Source of the DNA: an uncultured SAR86 cluster bacterium | GTDB lineage: Bacteria; Pseudomonadota; Gammaproteobacteria; Magnimaribacterales; D2472 | NCBI GenBank assembly: GCA_902515155.1 | Contig: CABXTT010000005.1 | Location: 1 to 53,016, forward strand | DNA: 53,016 nt | Reading direction: 5' to 3' | Shown here: one piece after another, positions 9,328 through 18,591 of the stretch | Layout of the letters: every line of letters begins with the position of its first letter | How positions within the stretch are numbered: the first letter of the stretch is position 1 | Position numbers and translations under genes: made by a program | The notes under the pieces: model-generated | What the model saw: only the letters and a program-made list of their open reading frames with translations | What the model was told of the DNA's origin: nothing | The model's database searches: none

Positions 9328-10421
9328 ACAAAATTCTAGATTATTTAAATAAAGGAATTTCAGATCTACATCCCTACGAGCCTGGAAGATCAATTGATGA
9401 TGTTATTGCCGAATATAAACCAGAAAAAGTTGTAAAACTTGCAAGCAACGAAAATCCTTTGGGCGCATCTCCAAAAGCAATCAAAGCACTAGAAGCTGCT
9501 AGCGATAGCCTTCATCTATATCCTGACGGAGACTCTAAAAATTTGAAACTATTAATTGCGAAACATGAATCTGTAGATATTGATAATATTATTATAGGTA
9601 ATGGTTCTAACGAAGTTTTGGAATTAGCAGCTAGAGCTTTTTTAAATAAAGACTCTAGTGCGGTCATGTCAAAACATGCTTTTGCAGTTTATAAAATCGT
9701 TACTCAATCAAATGGCTCAAAAATCATAGAAGTACCGACAACTGATTGGAAACATTCTCTAAACGATTTTAGTAATTATTTTGAGGACTCAACTAGAATT
9801 TGTTTTATAGCTAATCCTAATAACCCAACTGGCACTTACAACTCTCATGATGAGGTTGAAACTTTAATGCTAAAAATACCATCTTCGGTTTTAGTTATTT
9901 TAGATTTAGCATACTTTGAATATGTTGAAGAAGATGATTATGTTGATACAAACCGACTTCTATCAAAATTTCCAAACCTGTTAATTACAAAATCTTTTTC
10001 AAAGATTCAAGGTTTGGCTAGTCTGAGAATTGGATACGGTTTTGCAGATAAGAGTTTAATTCAAGCACTAAATAAAATAAGACAACCTTTTAACTCTAAC
10101 TCACTTGCACAAGAAGCAGCATGCTATGCGATTCAAGATAACGAGCATATAGATAAAAGTGTAAAACTTAACGCAGAGCAGCGATCATATCTAATGAAAA
10201 AACTTACTCATATGGGTATGGATTGCATACCTTCCCATGGAAACTTTATTTCTTTTAAAGGACCCTTTAATTCTGAAAAATTATTTATTGATTTAATGAA
10301 GCAAGGCGTAATCGTTAGACCAGTAGCACTATATGATATGCCAGAATACATAAGAGTTACTGTTGGTACTGAGGATGAGAATAAATATTTTCTTCAAAAA
10401 CTTAGCGAGGTCTTGTCATGA
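9324..10421 (+). CDS. hisC: Histidinol-phosphate / aromatic aminotransferase
   Basis: A 365-residue class I/II PLP aminotransferase of the HisC2 type. Seen are KLASNENPLGASP near residue 38, ANPNNPTG near 167, and the PLP lysine in ITKSFSKIQGLASLRIGYG near 222. Family members in this pheA-hisC-tyrA setting are thought to aminate aromatic keto acids as well as imidazole-acetol phosphate; which activity dominates cannot be told from the sequence. It overlaps pheA and tyrA by 4 bp on either side (ATGA), so it is translationally coupled in the aromatic amino acid operon. Confidence 0.9.
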   Translation: MNKILDYLNKGISDLHPYEPGRSIDDVIAEYKPEKVVKLASNENPLGASPKAIKALEAASDSLHLYPDGDSKNLKLLIAKHESVDIDNIIIGNGSNEVLELAARAFLNKDSSAVMSKHAFAVYKIVTQSNGSKIIEVPTTDWKHSLNDFSNYFEDSTRICFIANPNNPTGTYNSHDEVETLMLKIPSSVLVILDLAYFEYVEEDDYVDTNRLLSKFPNLLITKSFSKIQGLASLRIGYGFADKSLIQALNKIRQPFNSNSLAQEAACYAIQDNEHIDKSVKLNAEQRSYLMKKLTHMGMDCIPSHGNFISFKGPFNSEKLFIDLMKQGVIVRPVALYDMPEYIRVTVGTEDENKYFLQKLSEVLS

Positions 10422-11290
10422 GTAATTCAGTAAATGAAATATTGATAATAGGTCTTGGATTAATAGGCGCATCAATAGCTAAAGCATCTAAAGAAAAAGG
10501 AATAATAGTTCATGGGTACGATATTAAAAAATCTGTTATTAAAACAGCAATCGAAGATAATGTTATTGATCAAAGCATTGATTCAATTGAGGAACTTAAT
10601 AATAAAAGCCTAATAGATAAAATAGACTTAGTGATAATTTCGGTTTCTCCAAAAACTACACAAGAAATAATTAATAAGATTCCAAATTTGTTGAATACTG
10701 AGATAACAATAACTGACACATCAAGTGTAAAAGGTCATTTACAAATTACTTCGATATCTAATCTTATTTTATCTCACCCAATTGCAGGTTCAGATAAGTC
10801 TGGAATAGCTAGCTTAGATCAAAATTTATTTGAAAATAAAAAGACGATTATATGCAATCCTAATAACGTTGAGGATGTTCATCTAAAAAAACTAACAGAT
10901 TTTTGGAAATATGCTATGCAAATGAGAGTTTCTGAAATGTCTGTAAAAGAACATGACTTATTATTTGCTATGACAAGTCATTTGCCGCATTTAATATCTT
11001 ATGCATTGATAGATTCAATAAGATTATCTTCAAAAGATATTAAGGACAATGCAGGAGGAGGGTTAAAAGAATTTATAAGACTTAGTGGTTCGAATGCCGA
11101 AATGTGGAGAGATATCTTTGAACTTAATGATAAAAATATTATTAAATCGCTTGCAGGTTTTCAATTGTCAATAAATAACTTGCTTGAATTAATTGCAAAG
11201 ACAAAAGAAATACCAGATGTTTTTTCTCATTCAGACCTTTTAGAAAAAGAACTTGATGAAATTAAAAAATATAAAGAAGATAACCTTTGA
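10418..11290 (+). CDS. tyrA: Prephenate / arogenate dehydrogenase
   Basis: A 290-residue TyrA protein. The Rossmann motif IIGLGLIGASIAKASKEKG is at residues 10-28, TDTSSVKG is near residue 104, and HPIAGSDKSGI follows near 121 with the catalytic His region. SHLPHLISYAL near residue 190 is a further family landmark. It oxidises prephenate (or arogenate) toward tyrosine. There is no ACT domain and no fused chorismate mutase. The stop is shared with the TTG start of aroA (TTGA). Confidence 0.95.
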   Translation: MSNSVNEILIIGLGLIGASIAKASKEKGIIVHGYDIKKSVIKTAIEDNVIDQSIDSIEELNNKSLIDKIDLVIISVSPKTTQEIINKIPNLLNTEITITDTSSVKGHLQITSISNLILSHPIAGSDKSGIASLDQNLFENKKTIICNPNNVEDVHLKKLTDFWKYAMQMRVSEMSVKEHDLLFAMTSHLPHLISYALIDSIRLSSKDIKDNAGGGLKEFIRLSGSNAEMWRDIFELNDKNIIKSLAGFQLSINNLLELIAKTKEIPDVFSHSDLLEKELDEIKKYKEDNL

Positions 11291-12597
11291 ATTTATTTGC
11301 TCTTAATACTCCCTCAATAACCGGCGAAGTTTTATGTCCTGGTGACAAATCAATATCACAAAGAGCTGTCATTATTGGATCCTTGATTAATCAAGATATG
11401 ACAATTGTAGGATTCTTAAATGGAGAAGATCCTATTTCAACGATAAATGCTTTAAATGCAATTGGGTCATCAATAGAAATTAATAATACTAGTGTAACTA
11501 TCAAACAGAGAGAAACAGCTTTTATTTCACCTAAAGAAGATGTTGATCTGGGAAACTCTGGTACAGGCATGCGGCTTATGATGGGCTTAATAAGCAGTCT
11601 AGGAATTAATGTCAGGCTTGTTGGTGACAAATCATTATCAAAAAGACCAATGTTAAGAGTATCAGAGCCACTGAATTCAATGGGTGCAAATATATTATGT
11701 AGAGATGGAATGCCTCCAGTGCAAATAACTAAAGGCAATATTAAAAATAATTTTTCGTATGATATGCCAATTGCAAGTGCGCAGGTAAAATCTTCAATCA
11801 TTATTGCCGCGCTAGCAGCTAATGAGAGCGTTACAGTAAAAGAAAAATATCAAACTAGAAACCATACAGAAAAAATGATTGATTATTTTGGAGGGTCAAT
11901 AAAATCAGAAATTATAGATCAAGAAAATGTTATCTATTTAAGTCCATCAAAACTTGATATAACAAAACCCTATAAAGTTGTTGGTGATTTTTCTTCTGCG
12001 GCTTTTTTAATTGTTGCCGGCCTCATTGCGAAGGAATCAAATATAATTGTTAAAAATGTTGGCATTAATCCAACTCGATCAGGCCTTATTGATATCCTCA
12101 AATCAATGGGTGGTGAAATTTCAATTAGAAACCAAGAAATAATATGCAACGAAGAGGTTGCTGATATTCATGTTCAATCCTCAGCTTTGAAAGGAATAAA
12201 TATCAAAGGAAGCATTATTCCAAATATAATTGATGAGATACCTGTTCTTAGCATTGCAGCTGCATTCGCTGATGGCCAGACGACTATTTCAGAAGCATCA
12301 GAGTTAAGAGTAAAAGAGTCTGATCGTCTTTCTGCAATTTCCTATGGATTAAATAGTATTGGTAAAAGTCATGAATTATTTGAAGATGGTATCAAGATTA
12401 ATGGCTCAAAAGATGATATCTCTGGCATTCCCGAGATTGATTCATTTGGTGATCATAGAATAGCAATGAGTTTTTTAGTAGCGAGCTTGAGATCTTCAGA
12501 GGGTATACATGTTAGAGATTGCGCAAACATTTTTACATCATTTCCAGGTTTTATTGATGTAATGCAAAGCCTTGGAGTATCAATTAATGAAACTTAA
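11287..12597 (+). CDS. aroA: 3-phosphoshikimate 1-carboxyvinyltransferase (EPSP synthase)
   Basis: A 436-residue EPSP synthase. It has PGDKSISQRA at about residues 18-27, LGNSGTGMRLMMG near 96, and the downstream ESDRL and DHRIAMSF motifs near residues 342 and 390. It joins shikimate-3-phosphate and PEP in the shikimate pathway. The start is TTG at 11287, overlapping the tyrA stop; the next ATG would delete the PGDKSIS motif, so TTG is preferred. The GTGMRL motif is LGNSGTGMRLM rather than the LGNAGTAMR common in enterobacterial class I enzymes; glyphosate class was not judged. Confidence 0.96.
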   Translation: MNLFALNTPSITGEVLCPGDKSISQRAVIIGSLINQDMTIVGFLNGEDPISTINALNAIGSSIEINNTSVTIKQRETAFISPKEDVDLGNSGTGMRLMMGLISSLGINVRLVGDKSLSKRPMLRVSEPLNSMGANILCRDGMPPVQITKGNIKNNFSYDMPIASAQVKSSIIIAALAANESVTVKEKYQTRNHTEKMIDYFGGSIKSEIIDQENVIYLSPSKLDITKPYKVVGDFSSAAFLIVAGLIAKESNIIVKNVGINPTRSGLIDILKSMGGEISIRNQEIICNEEVADIHVQSSALKGINIKGSIIPNIIDEIPVLSIAAAFADGQTTISEASELRVKESDRLSAISYGLNSIGKSHELFEDGIKINGSKDDISGIPEIDSFGDHRIAMSFLVASLRSSEGIHVRDCANIFTSFPGFIDVMQSLGVSINET

Positions 12598-13240
12598 TGT
12601 AGTCACCATTGATGGTCCTTCTGCATCAGGCAAAGGCTCATTGGCAAGAAACTTAGCTGAATATCTTCATTTTAGTATTTTAGATAGCGGTCTCTTATAT
12701 AGAGTGTATGCATATTTTCATAATTTAAATTTAGGCACAGAAGAAATTCCGTTATTAATTCAAAAAGATATCTCTTTTAAATTTAATCACAAAGATGTCA
12801 TTGTTTTAAATGATCAGGAAGACATAACTTCAGAACTAAGATCTGAAAAAATGGCAAAAAAAGCTTCAGAGTTAAGCTCTTTGCCAACTACAAGAGAAAA
12901 TCTTTTATCAATACAAAGAAACTTTTACCAGAACAAAGGTTTGGTTGCAGATGGAAGAGATATGGGAACAGTTGTTTTTCCAGAAGCTAAATTAAAAATA
13001 TTCTTAACTGCTTCAGTTGAAATAAGAGCAGAAAGAAGATATTTAGAGTTGCAGAATCGTGGACAAGAAGTTAATATGCTCGCTCTGATTGAAGACATAA
13101 AACAGAGAGATTTGAAAGATAGCACTAGAACATTATCACCATTAATCCCTGCAGAAGATTCAGTAGTCGTTGACTCATCTGATATGTCTATTGAAGAAGT
13201 ACTGAGTTTTACTAAAAAACTCACAAAAGGAATTAAATAA
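12587..13240 (+). CDS. cmk: Cytidylate kinase
   Basis: A 217-residue NMP kinase. The P-loop IDGPSASGKGSLARNLA is at residues 8-24, LDSGLLYR near 37, and ADGRDMGTVVFP near 120. It phosphorylates CMP and dCMP. The ATG at 12587 is chosen over an in-frame TTG at 12572 because it gives the usual short lead to the P-loop; it overlaps the end of aroA by 11 bp. rpsA follows directly after the stop, the standard gammaproteobacterial order. Confidence 0.95.
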   Translation: MKLNVVTIDGPSASGKGSLARNLAEYLHFSILDSGLLYRVYAYFHNLNLGTEEIPLLIQKDISFKFNHKDVIVLNDQEDITSELRSEKMAKKASELSSLPTTRENLLSIQRNFYQNKGLVADGRDMGTVVFPEAKLKIFLTASVEIRAERRYLELQNRGQEVNMLALIEDIKQRDLKDSTRTLSPLIPAEDSVVVDSSDMSIEEVLSFTKKLTKGIK

Positions 13241-14548
13241 ATGACAGAATCATTTGCTGCTTTACTAGACGAGAGTCTTAGCACACTAGATATGCAACCT
13301 GGATCAATAGTATCTGGTGTTGTATTAGATGTTGATAACGACTGGGTAACGGTCCATGTAGGGTTAAAATCAGAAGGAGTTGTCTCTCTTGATGAATTCA
13401 GAAATAATGAAGGAGAAGTAAGCATTGCTGTTGGCGATGAGGTAGAAGTTGCCCTAGAAGCTGTTGAAGACGGTTATGGGGAAACAAGAATCTCTCGAGA
13501 AAAAGCTAGAAAGATATCAACTTGGAAAATGCTAGAAGACGCACTTGAGTCTGGAGAATTCGTAACAGGCAAAATTCATAACAGAGTCAAAGGTGGATTT
13601 GCTGTAGAAGTAGAAGTTGTTAAAGCATTCCTTCCCGGATCATTAGTTGATGTAAGACCCTTAAAGGAAGCTCCCGATATTGAACATACAGTTCAAGAGT
13701 TTAAAGTTATTAAACTTGATTACAAAAGAAATAATGTTGTGCTTTCTAGAAAAGCTGTTCTCGAGAAAAATAATTCAGCTGTAAAAGTGGAATTATTAAA
13801 GAATCTCGAAGAAGGTCAGATAGTTAAAGGAATTGTAAAAAATATTACAGACTATGGCGCTTTCGTAGACCTCGGTGGTTTGGATGGCTTACTACATATT
13901 ACTGATATATCTTGGTCTCGAGTTTCAAATCCTGCAGAATTTTTAAGTCTAGGTGATGAGATTGATGTAAAAATCCTTAGTTTTGATAAAGAAAAACTCA
14001 GAGTTTCACTTGGCCTTAAACAAATTCAAAACGATCCTTGGGAAAATGTAGAAAATAATTATGCTGTTGGTGGAGTATACGAGGCATCTGTTTCAAATAT
14101 TACTGATTATGGTTGTTTTGCTCAATTGGAAGAGGGTATTGAAGGCCTTATTCATTTATCTGAGTTGGATTGGACATCAAAAAATATTCATCCATCTAAA
14201 GTAGTTGAAATGGAACAAAAGATTAAGGTTATGATTTTAGAAATTGATCATGATAAAAGAAGAATATCTTTAGGCTTAAAACAAACTAAAGCAAATCCAT
14301 GGAGTGAGTTTTCTAACAAATACGGTATTGGAGACAAAGTAGATGGCCAAATTAAATCCATTACGGATTTTGGTATCTTTGTTGGTCTTGAAGGAGATAT
14401 AGATGGATTAATTCACCTTTCAGACATATCTGAAGACGATGATCCAAAAGAAGCTTTAGAAAAATACAAAAAAGGCGATAAATTAGATTGCATTGTTTTT
14501 GCTGTAGATGCAGATAGAGAAAGAATTTCATTAAAGTTGAGTGAGTAG
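13241..14548 (+). CDS. rpsA: 30S ribosomal protein S1, five-domain form
   Basis: A 435-residue chain of S1 (OB-fold) domains at about residues 20-90, 104-172, 190-258, 275-345 and 362-431. The third to fifth carry the typical ITDYGAFVDL / GLDGLLHITD patterns. S1 recruits mRNA to the 30S subunit. E. coli S1 has 557 residues and six domains; here the protein stops cleanly after the fifth and runs straight into ihfB with an 8-bp overlap, so the sixth domain is absent rather than frameshifted. Domain 6 is dispensable in E. coli. Position between cmk and ihfB supports rpsA. Confidence 0.96.
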   Translation: MTESFAALLDESLSTLDMQPGSIVSGVVLDVDNDWVTVHVGLKSEGVVSLDEFRNNEGEVSIAVGDEVEVALEAVEDGYGETRISREKARKISTWKMLEDALESGEFVTGKIHNRVKGGFAVEVEVVKAFLPGSLVDVRPLKEAPDIEHTVQEFKVIKLDYKRNNVVLSRKAVLEKNNSAVKVELLKNLEEGQIVKGIVKNITDYGAFVDLGGLDGLLHITDISWSRVSNPAEFLSLGDEIDVKILSFDKEKLRVSLGLKQIQNDPWENVENNYAVGGVYEASVSNITDYGCFAQLEEGIEGLIHLSELDWTSKNIHPSKVVEMEQKIKVMILEIDHDKRRISLGLKQTKANPWSEFSNKYGIGDKVDGQIKSITDFGIFVGLEGDIDGLIHLSDISEDDDPKEALEKYKKGDKLDCIVFAVDADRERISLKLSE

Positions 14549-14834
14549 TAAAAAACAACCAACTTTTAATCGCTCAGATATTGAATTAGCCTTAACTAAA
14601 GAGTTTCCTAACCTTAATAAATCACAAATATCATCTGCGATAGATTCTATATTAGAATCAATTGTTGATGCAATTGCACTTGACGATAAGGTTGAAATAA
14701 GAGGATTCGGCACTTTTTCAAAAAAGTATATAAGACCAAGAAAATTTATTAATCCGAGAACAAAAGAAGTCTCTTATCTTGGAGAAACAGCTACCATGCA
14801 TTTCAAACCATCTAAATCATTGATTGAGAAGTAA
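14541..14834 (+). CDS. ihfB: Integration host factor subunit beta
   Basis: A 97-residue HU/IHF-family protein. It has FNRSDIELALTKEFP at the N-terminus, IRGFGTFSKKYIRPRK near residue 54, the beta-arm tip region INPRTKEVSYLG with the DNA-intercalating Pro, and FKPSKSL near the end. HU and IHF are hard to separate by motif alone; the place directly after rpsA is the ihfB position in gammaproteobacteria. The start is GTG at 14541 inside the rpsA end. IHF bends DNA at specific sites; an alpha subunit is not in the window. Confidence 0.88.
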   Translation: MSSKKQPTFNRSDIELALTKEFPNLNKSQISSAIDSILESIVDAIALDDKVEIRGFGTFSKKYIRPRKFINPRTKEVSYLGETATMHFKPSKSLIEK

Positions 14835-14858
14835 CTTTTAGTTTAAGATTCTACAATT

Positions 14859-15530
14859 ATGTCTAAAACCATTATCACAGCAGTTGATGAGACCGACTTA
14901 GGCTCTTTTAAAAAAGTCATTGATTCCTTAGATTCAGATCTTTGTATGTTAAAAATTGGTAGTGTATCTTTTAATGCTTTTGGCCATGAGGCTGTTTTTT
15001 ATGCATCAAAGAAAGGTTTTGATATTTTTTTAGATTTGAAACTTCATGACATTCCAAATACAGTTAAAAAATCTATAGAAGGTCTGAAGTCTTTACCTAT
15101 CAACATGATTACTATCCATGCTTCGGGTGGTTCAAAGATGATGCAATCAGCCATGGACGCAGTAAAAGGGTCAAAAATAAAGATTTTTGGTGTTACTGCT
15201 TTAACAAGCTTGTCAGATGATGATATCAATCAAATTTATCAAAGGGATGCATCTTCTCAAGTCAATACTATGTTGGATTTAGCTGAGGAATCTGGAATAG
15301 ATGGAGTTGTTTGTTCACCTCATGAGCTTAATTTAGTATCAAAAAGAGATGGACTTCTGTCAATTACCCCTGGTATTAGATTAGTTAACACTGAAGATGA
15401 TCAAAGTAGGGTTATGACGCCCAAGCAAGCAATAGAATTAGGAGCTGACTATTTAGTAATAGGAAGACCAATAACTGCTTCAGATGATATATCTGCATCT
15501 TTAAAAGAAATATATAAGAGCATTCAGTGA
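14859..15530 (+). CDS. pyrF: Orotidine 5'-phosphate decarboxylase
   Basis: A 223-residue OMP decarboxylase. The catalytic segment FLDLKLHDIPNTVKKS near residue 57 has the Asp-Lys-Asp set, TIHASGG is near 87, and the C-terminal phosphate-binding loop TPGIRL plus YLVIGRPIT lies near 170-206. It makes UMP, the last step of pyrimidine synthesis, and so shares nucleotide metabolism with nearby cmk. The stop overlaps the pgi ATG (TGATG). Confidence 0.95.
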   Translation: MSKTIITAVDETDLGSFKKVIDSLDSDLCMLKIGSVSFNAFGHEAVFYASKKGFDIFLDLKLHDIPNTVKKSIEGLKSLPINMITIHASGGSKMMQSAMDAVKGSKIKIFGVTALTSLSDDDINQIYQRDASSQVNTMLDLAEESGIDGVVCSPHELNLVSKRDGLLSITPGIRLVNTEDDQSRVMTPKQAIELGADYLVIGRPITASDDISASLKEIYKSIQ

Positions 15531-16816
15531 TGCAAAAAAACTTAACTGATTATATCTTTAAAAATGATGTTCTTAATTATGAGTCTCATTTAAATGGGTT
15601 TACAGACTCTATATTCCAAAGTTTTGACTCTAAATCAAAAGAACTTAATCTTGAATCAAAAATAGATGACTTGTTAACTGGGAAGATAGTTAATTTTTCA
15701 GAGAATCAAGCAGCATGGCACCCAAAATACAGAAGGAAATTTGATTCGATAATTCCAACGAAAGAAAACAAATCTAAATACAAAAATGTTGTTACTTTGG
15801 GTATTGGTGGTTCATTTGAAGGACCTAAATTGCTTATTGAAAGCTTGAATAATGATAATTCTGAGATTAATCATATTTTTATTACTGGTTCAGACTTAAA
15901 TGAATTTAAAGAAAAACTTAGCAATATAAATCCTGATGAAACTATTTTCATTGTTTCATCTAAGTCATTCACCACTGATGAAACTCTTGAAACTTTAAAA
16001 GAATCTATTAAATGGTCAGGCAACATGGAAAAATTCATAGCCATTACTGCAAATAAAGAAGAAGCAGCCAAATATAATATTAAAGAGATTATTGAATTTG
16101 ATAAAGAAATTGGTGGAAGATATTCAATATGGTCAGATATACATTTACCAGCTTTATACTGCCCCAAATTAAATTTTGATGCTAGAAAATTTTTGAAAGG
16201 CGGGCATCAAGCTGATCTAGATATTCAAAATAATAATGATTACTTAAACTTTCTTAAGACCTTATCTTTTAGTGACATTTGGTTTAATAATTTTGATGGT
16301 AAAAATACAAGAGCAGTTTTATCTTATAGCTGGAAACTAAGATCTTTCGCTAATTATGCACAGCAACTTGAAATGGAATCTCTTGGAAAACATCCTAATC
16401 AAAATTCTGAATATAAAAATACAGGCCAAATTATATTTGGTGGCTATGGACCTACTGCACAGCATTCTTATTTTCAATTAATGCATCAAGGAACGCAAAA
16501 TATTTGTGCAGACATCATTGCCTCAAAAGAGGAAACCAAAAGCTTAGCATATGCTCAAGCAATTACTCAGGCAAAACTTTTATCCTTTGGAGCTAAGAAT
16601 TTATTGAAAGAAGAAGAGAAGATTAATGGCAATATCCCTACCAATTTATTTTTACTGAACACAATAGATTCATTCACCTTGGGTTATCTTATCGCGACTT
16701 GGGAACATAGAACTTTTGTTTCGTCAGTTATGCTAGAAATTAACCCCTTTGATCAATTTGGAGTAAGCGCAGGTAAAATATTTACTAAAAAATATCTCGA
16801 AGACAATGGCGGTTAA
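15530..16816 (+). CDS. pgi: Glucose-6-phosphate isomerase, short form
   Basis: A 428-residue PGI with the family signatures TLGIGGSFEGPKLLIESL near residue 88, VSSKSFTTDETLETL near 143, and GGRYSIWS near 196. A C-terminal region with GAKNLL and the final lysines corresponds to the catalytic Lys area. It interconverts glucose-6-P and fructose-6-P and so feeds sugar-nucleotide synthesis. At 428 residues it is well below the roughly 549 residues usual in gammaproteobacteria, lacking N- and C-terminal extensions. ATG 15530 is preferred over a GTG three bases earlier. Its end overlaps uvrC by 11 bp. Confidence 0.9.
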   Translation: MQKNLTDYIFKNDVLNYESHLNGFTDSIFQSFDSKSKELNLESKIDDLLTGKIVNFSENQAAWHPKYRRKFDSIIPTKENKSKYKNVVTLGIGGSFEGPKLLIESLNNDNSEINHIFITGSDLNEFKEKLSNINPDETIFIVSSKSFTTDETLETLKESIKWSGNMEKFIAITANKEEAAKYNIKEIIEFDKEIGGRYSIWSDIHLPALYCPKLNFDARKFLKGGHQADLDIQNNNDYLNFLKTLSFSDIWFNNFDGKNTRAVLSYSWKLRSFANYAQQLEMESLGKHPNQNSEYKNTGQIIFGGYGPTAQHSYFQLMHQGTQNICADIIASKEETKSLAYAQAITQAKLLSFGAKNLLKEEEKINGNIPTNLFLLNTIDSFTLGYLIATWEHRTFVSSVMLEINPFDQFGVSAGKIFTKKYLEDNGG

Positions 16817-18587
16817 TTTAAAAAAAGTTCCTAATACTCCAGGGGTTTATAAGTTTTTTAGCAAACAAGAAATAATCTATATTGGTAAAGCTAAAGATCT
16901 AAAAAAAAGGGTTTCCAGCTACTTTGGTAATTCATTTAAAGATAGAAAAACATCCCAAATCAAATTCCTTACAGATAATATAGAAACTTTTTCAACAAAA
17001 AATGAAGTAGAGGCCCTTTTGTTAGAACAAATGCTTATTAAAGAGAACAAGCCAAAGTTTAATATTTTGCTAAGAGATGATAAGACATACCCATATATAT
17101 ATTTTTCACTAGATCATAAATATCCAGGCATTTATTCTAAGAGAACAAAACAAGCAGTGGATTCTAAATTCTTTGGTCCTTTTGTTAGTTCAGAAGCAGT
17201 CAAAAAATCTATCAAAGAAATTCAAAAGATTTTTCAGGTAAGAAATTGCAGTGATACAACTTTTGCAAATAGAACAAGGCCTTGTATAGAGTTTCAAATG
17301 AAGCGATGTTCTGCACCTTGCGTTCAAAAAATTAATAAAGTCGACTATTATGAAGATATAACGAGTGCAAAATCATACTTATCTTCATCAGACTCTCAAA
17401 CCATAAATCGTCTGACTTCAGATATAGAAAAAGCTGTTACAAAATTAGATTTTGAAAAAGCTGCAGATATAAGAGATAGATTAAAAAGATTAAATTTATT
17501 AAGAGAAGAACAATCGGTAGTAACACTTGCTAGAGATGTTGATATTTTTTCCATTCATGCAGAAGATAATTATCTTGGTATATGTATTATTGTTGTAAGA
17601 AAAGGAAAAATAAGAGGAACCAAAACACATCTTATTAAACAAGCCCACTATGATTCACTAGAGGAGGTTTATCAAAGCGTAATATTAAATTTTTATGATA
17701 ATCAATCTGACATTCCTAACAAAATAATGTGTACCGATGCTCTTAAAACCAAAGATCTTTTAACTAAAGTAATAAAGAAAAAGTTTAGTAAAAAAGTGAA
17801 ATTCACTCATACAGCAGCTCAATCAATAAGACCTATTTATAACCTGTGTAAAATGAACGCAAAACAAGTTATGCAAAATCATATAAGTAAAGAAGATAAA
17901 TACACTTTTGCTTTTAATGAGCTTAAAGGTGTTTTGGGGTTAAACAAGGATATCAAAAAAATAGAAGCTTATGATGTAAGTCATATTTCAGGAGACCATG
18001 CAGTTGCATCTTGTGTAGTATTCTCAAATTTTGGAGCACAAAAAAAAGACTATAGACTCTTTAATATACCAAAGACCTTATCTGGAAATGATGTAGGCTC
18101 ACTTCAGCATGTTCTTGAGCGAAGAATAAAATATTTTGAAAATCCCAAGATAAAACCAGATGTTATTCTGATTGATGGCGGGAGAAATCAACTTAATTTT
18201 ACTCAGTCAGTTATAGATAGTTCTAAATATGATGATATGAAAGTGATATCTATCGTGAAAGGTTTTAACAGAGTTCGCGCGACAGAAACAATTTTATCTA
18301 ATGATGGAATCATAGAGTTAGAAAAGTATTCAAAGGCTTATCTATTACTACAAGAAATGAGAGATGAGTCTCATAGATTTGCCATAAATGCTCAAAGAAA
18401 GAAAAAAAGAGGAAATATAAAGAAATCAAAATTAGATCAAATTAATGGAGTAGGTGATGTTCTGAAAAAAAGATTAATTCTAAAATATAAAAATATACAA
18501 AATATAAAGGAAGCAAATATTGAGGATCTAATGACTGTTAACGGCATTAATGCCAAAATAGCAATGTCACTTAAAGAAAAATTATAA
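16806..18587 (+). CDS. uvrC: UvrABC system protein C (excision endonuclease)
   Basis: A 593-residue UvrC. The N-terminal GIY-YIG nuclease has PNTPGVYKFF and IIYIGKAKDLKKRVSSYF at residues 8-39. A cysteine cluster near 155-175 (RNCSD, RPCIEFQMKRCSAPC) may bind Fe-S. The UVR motif DFEKAADIRDRLKRL lies near 215, the RNase H-like nuclease has DVSHISGDHAVASCVVF near 393 and LIDGGRNQLN near 458, and tandem helix-hairpin-helix motifs close the protein. It makes both incisions in nucleotide excision repair. Length is near the E. coli 610. uvrC-pgsA is a conserved pair. Confidence 0.97.
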   Translation: MAVNLKKVPNTPGVYKFFSKQEIIYIGKAKDLKKRVSSYFGNSFKDRKTSQIKFLTDNIETFSTKNEVEALLLEQMLIKENKPKFNILLRDDKTYPYIYFSLDHKYPGIYSKRTKQAVDSKFFGPFVSSEAVKKSIKEIQKIFQVRNCSDTTFANRTRPCIEFQMKRCSAPCVQKINKVDYYEDITSAKSYLSSSDSQTINRLTSDIEKAVTKLDFEKAADIRDRLKRLNLLREEQSVVTLARDVDIFSIHAEDNYLGICIIVVRKGKIRGTKTHLIKQAHYDSLEEVYQSVILNFYDNQSDIPNKIMCTDALKTKDLLTKVIKKKFSKKVKFTHTAAQSIRPIYNLCKMNAKQVMQNHISKEDKYTFAFNELKGVLGLNKDIKKIEAYDVSHISGDHAVASCVVFSNFGAQKKDYRLFNIPKTLSGNDVGSLQHVLERRIKYFENPKIKPDVILIDGGRNQLNFTQSVIDSSKYDDMKVISIVKGFNRVRATETILSNDGIIELEKYSKAYLLLQEMRDESHRFAINAQRKKKRGNIKKSKLDQINGVGDVLKKRLILKYKNIQNIKEANIEDLMTVNGINAKIAMSLKEKL

Positions 18588-18591
18588 AATT

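Noticed and set aside
11391-11801. 136-residue minus-strand ORF inside aroA
   Set aside because: Opposite the conserved aroA core; no family features.
12925-13425. 166-residue minus-strand ORF across the cmk-rpsA junction
   Set aside because: Lies wholly opposite two clear genes, serine-rich low-complexity translation, no recognised motif; an antisense shadow.
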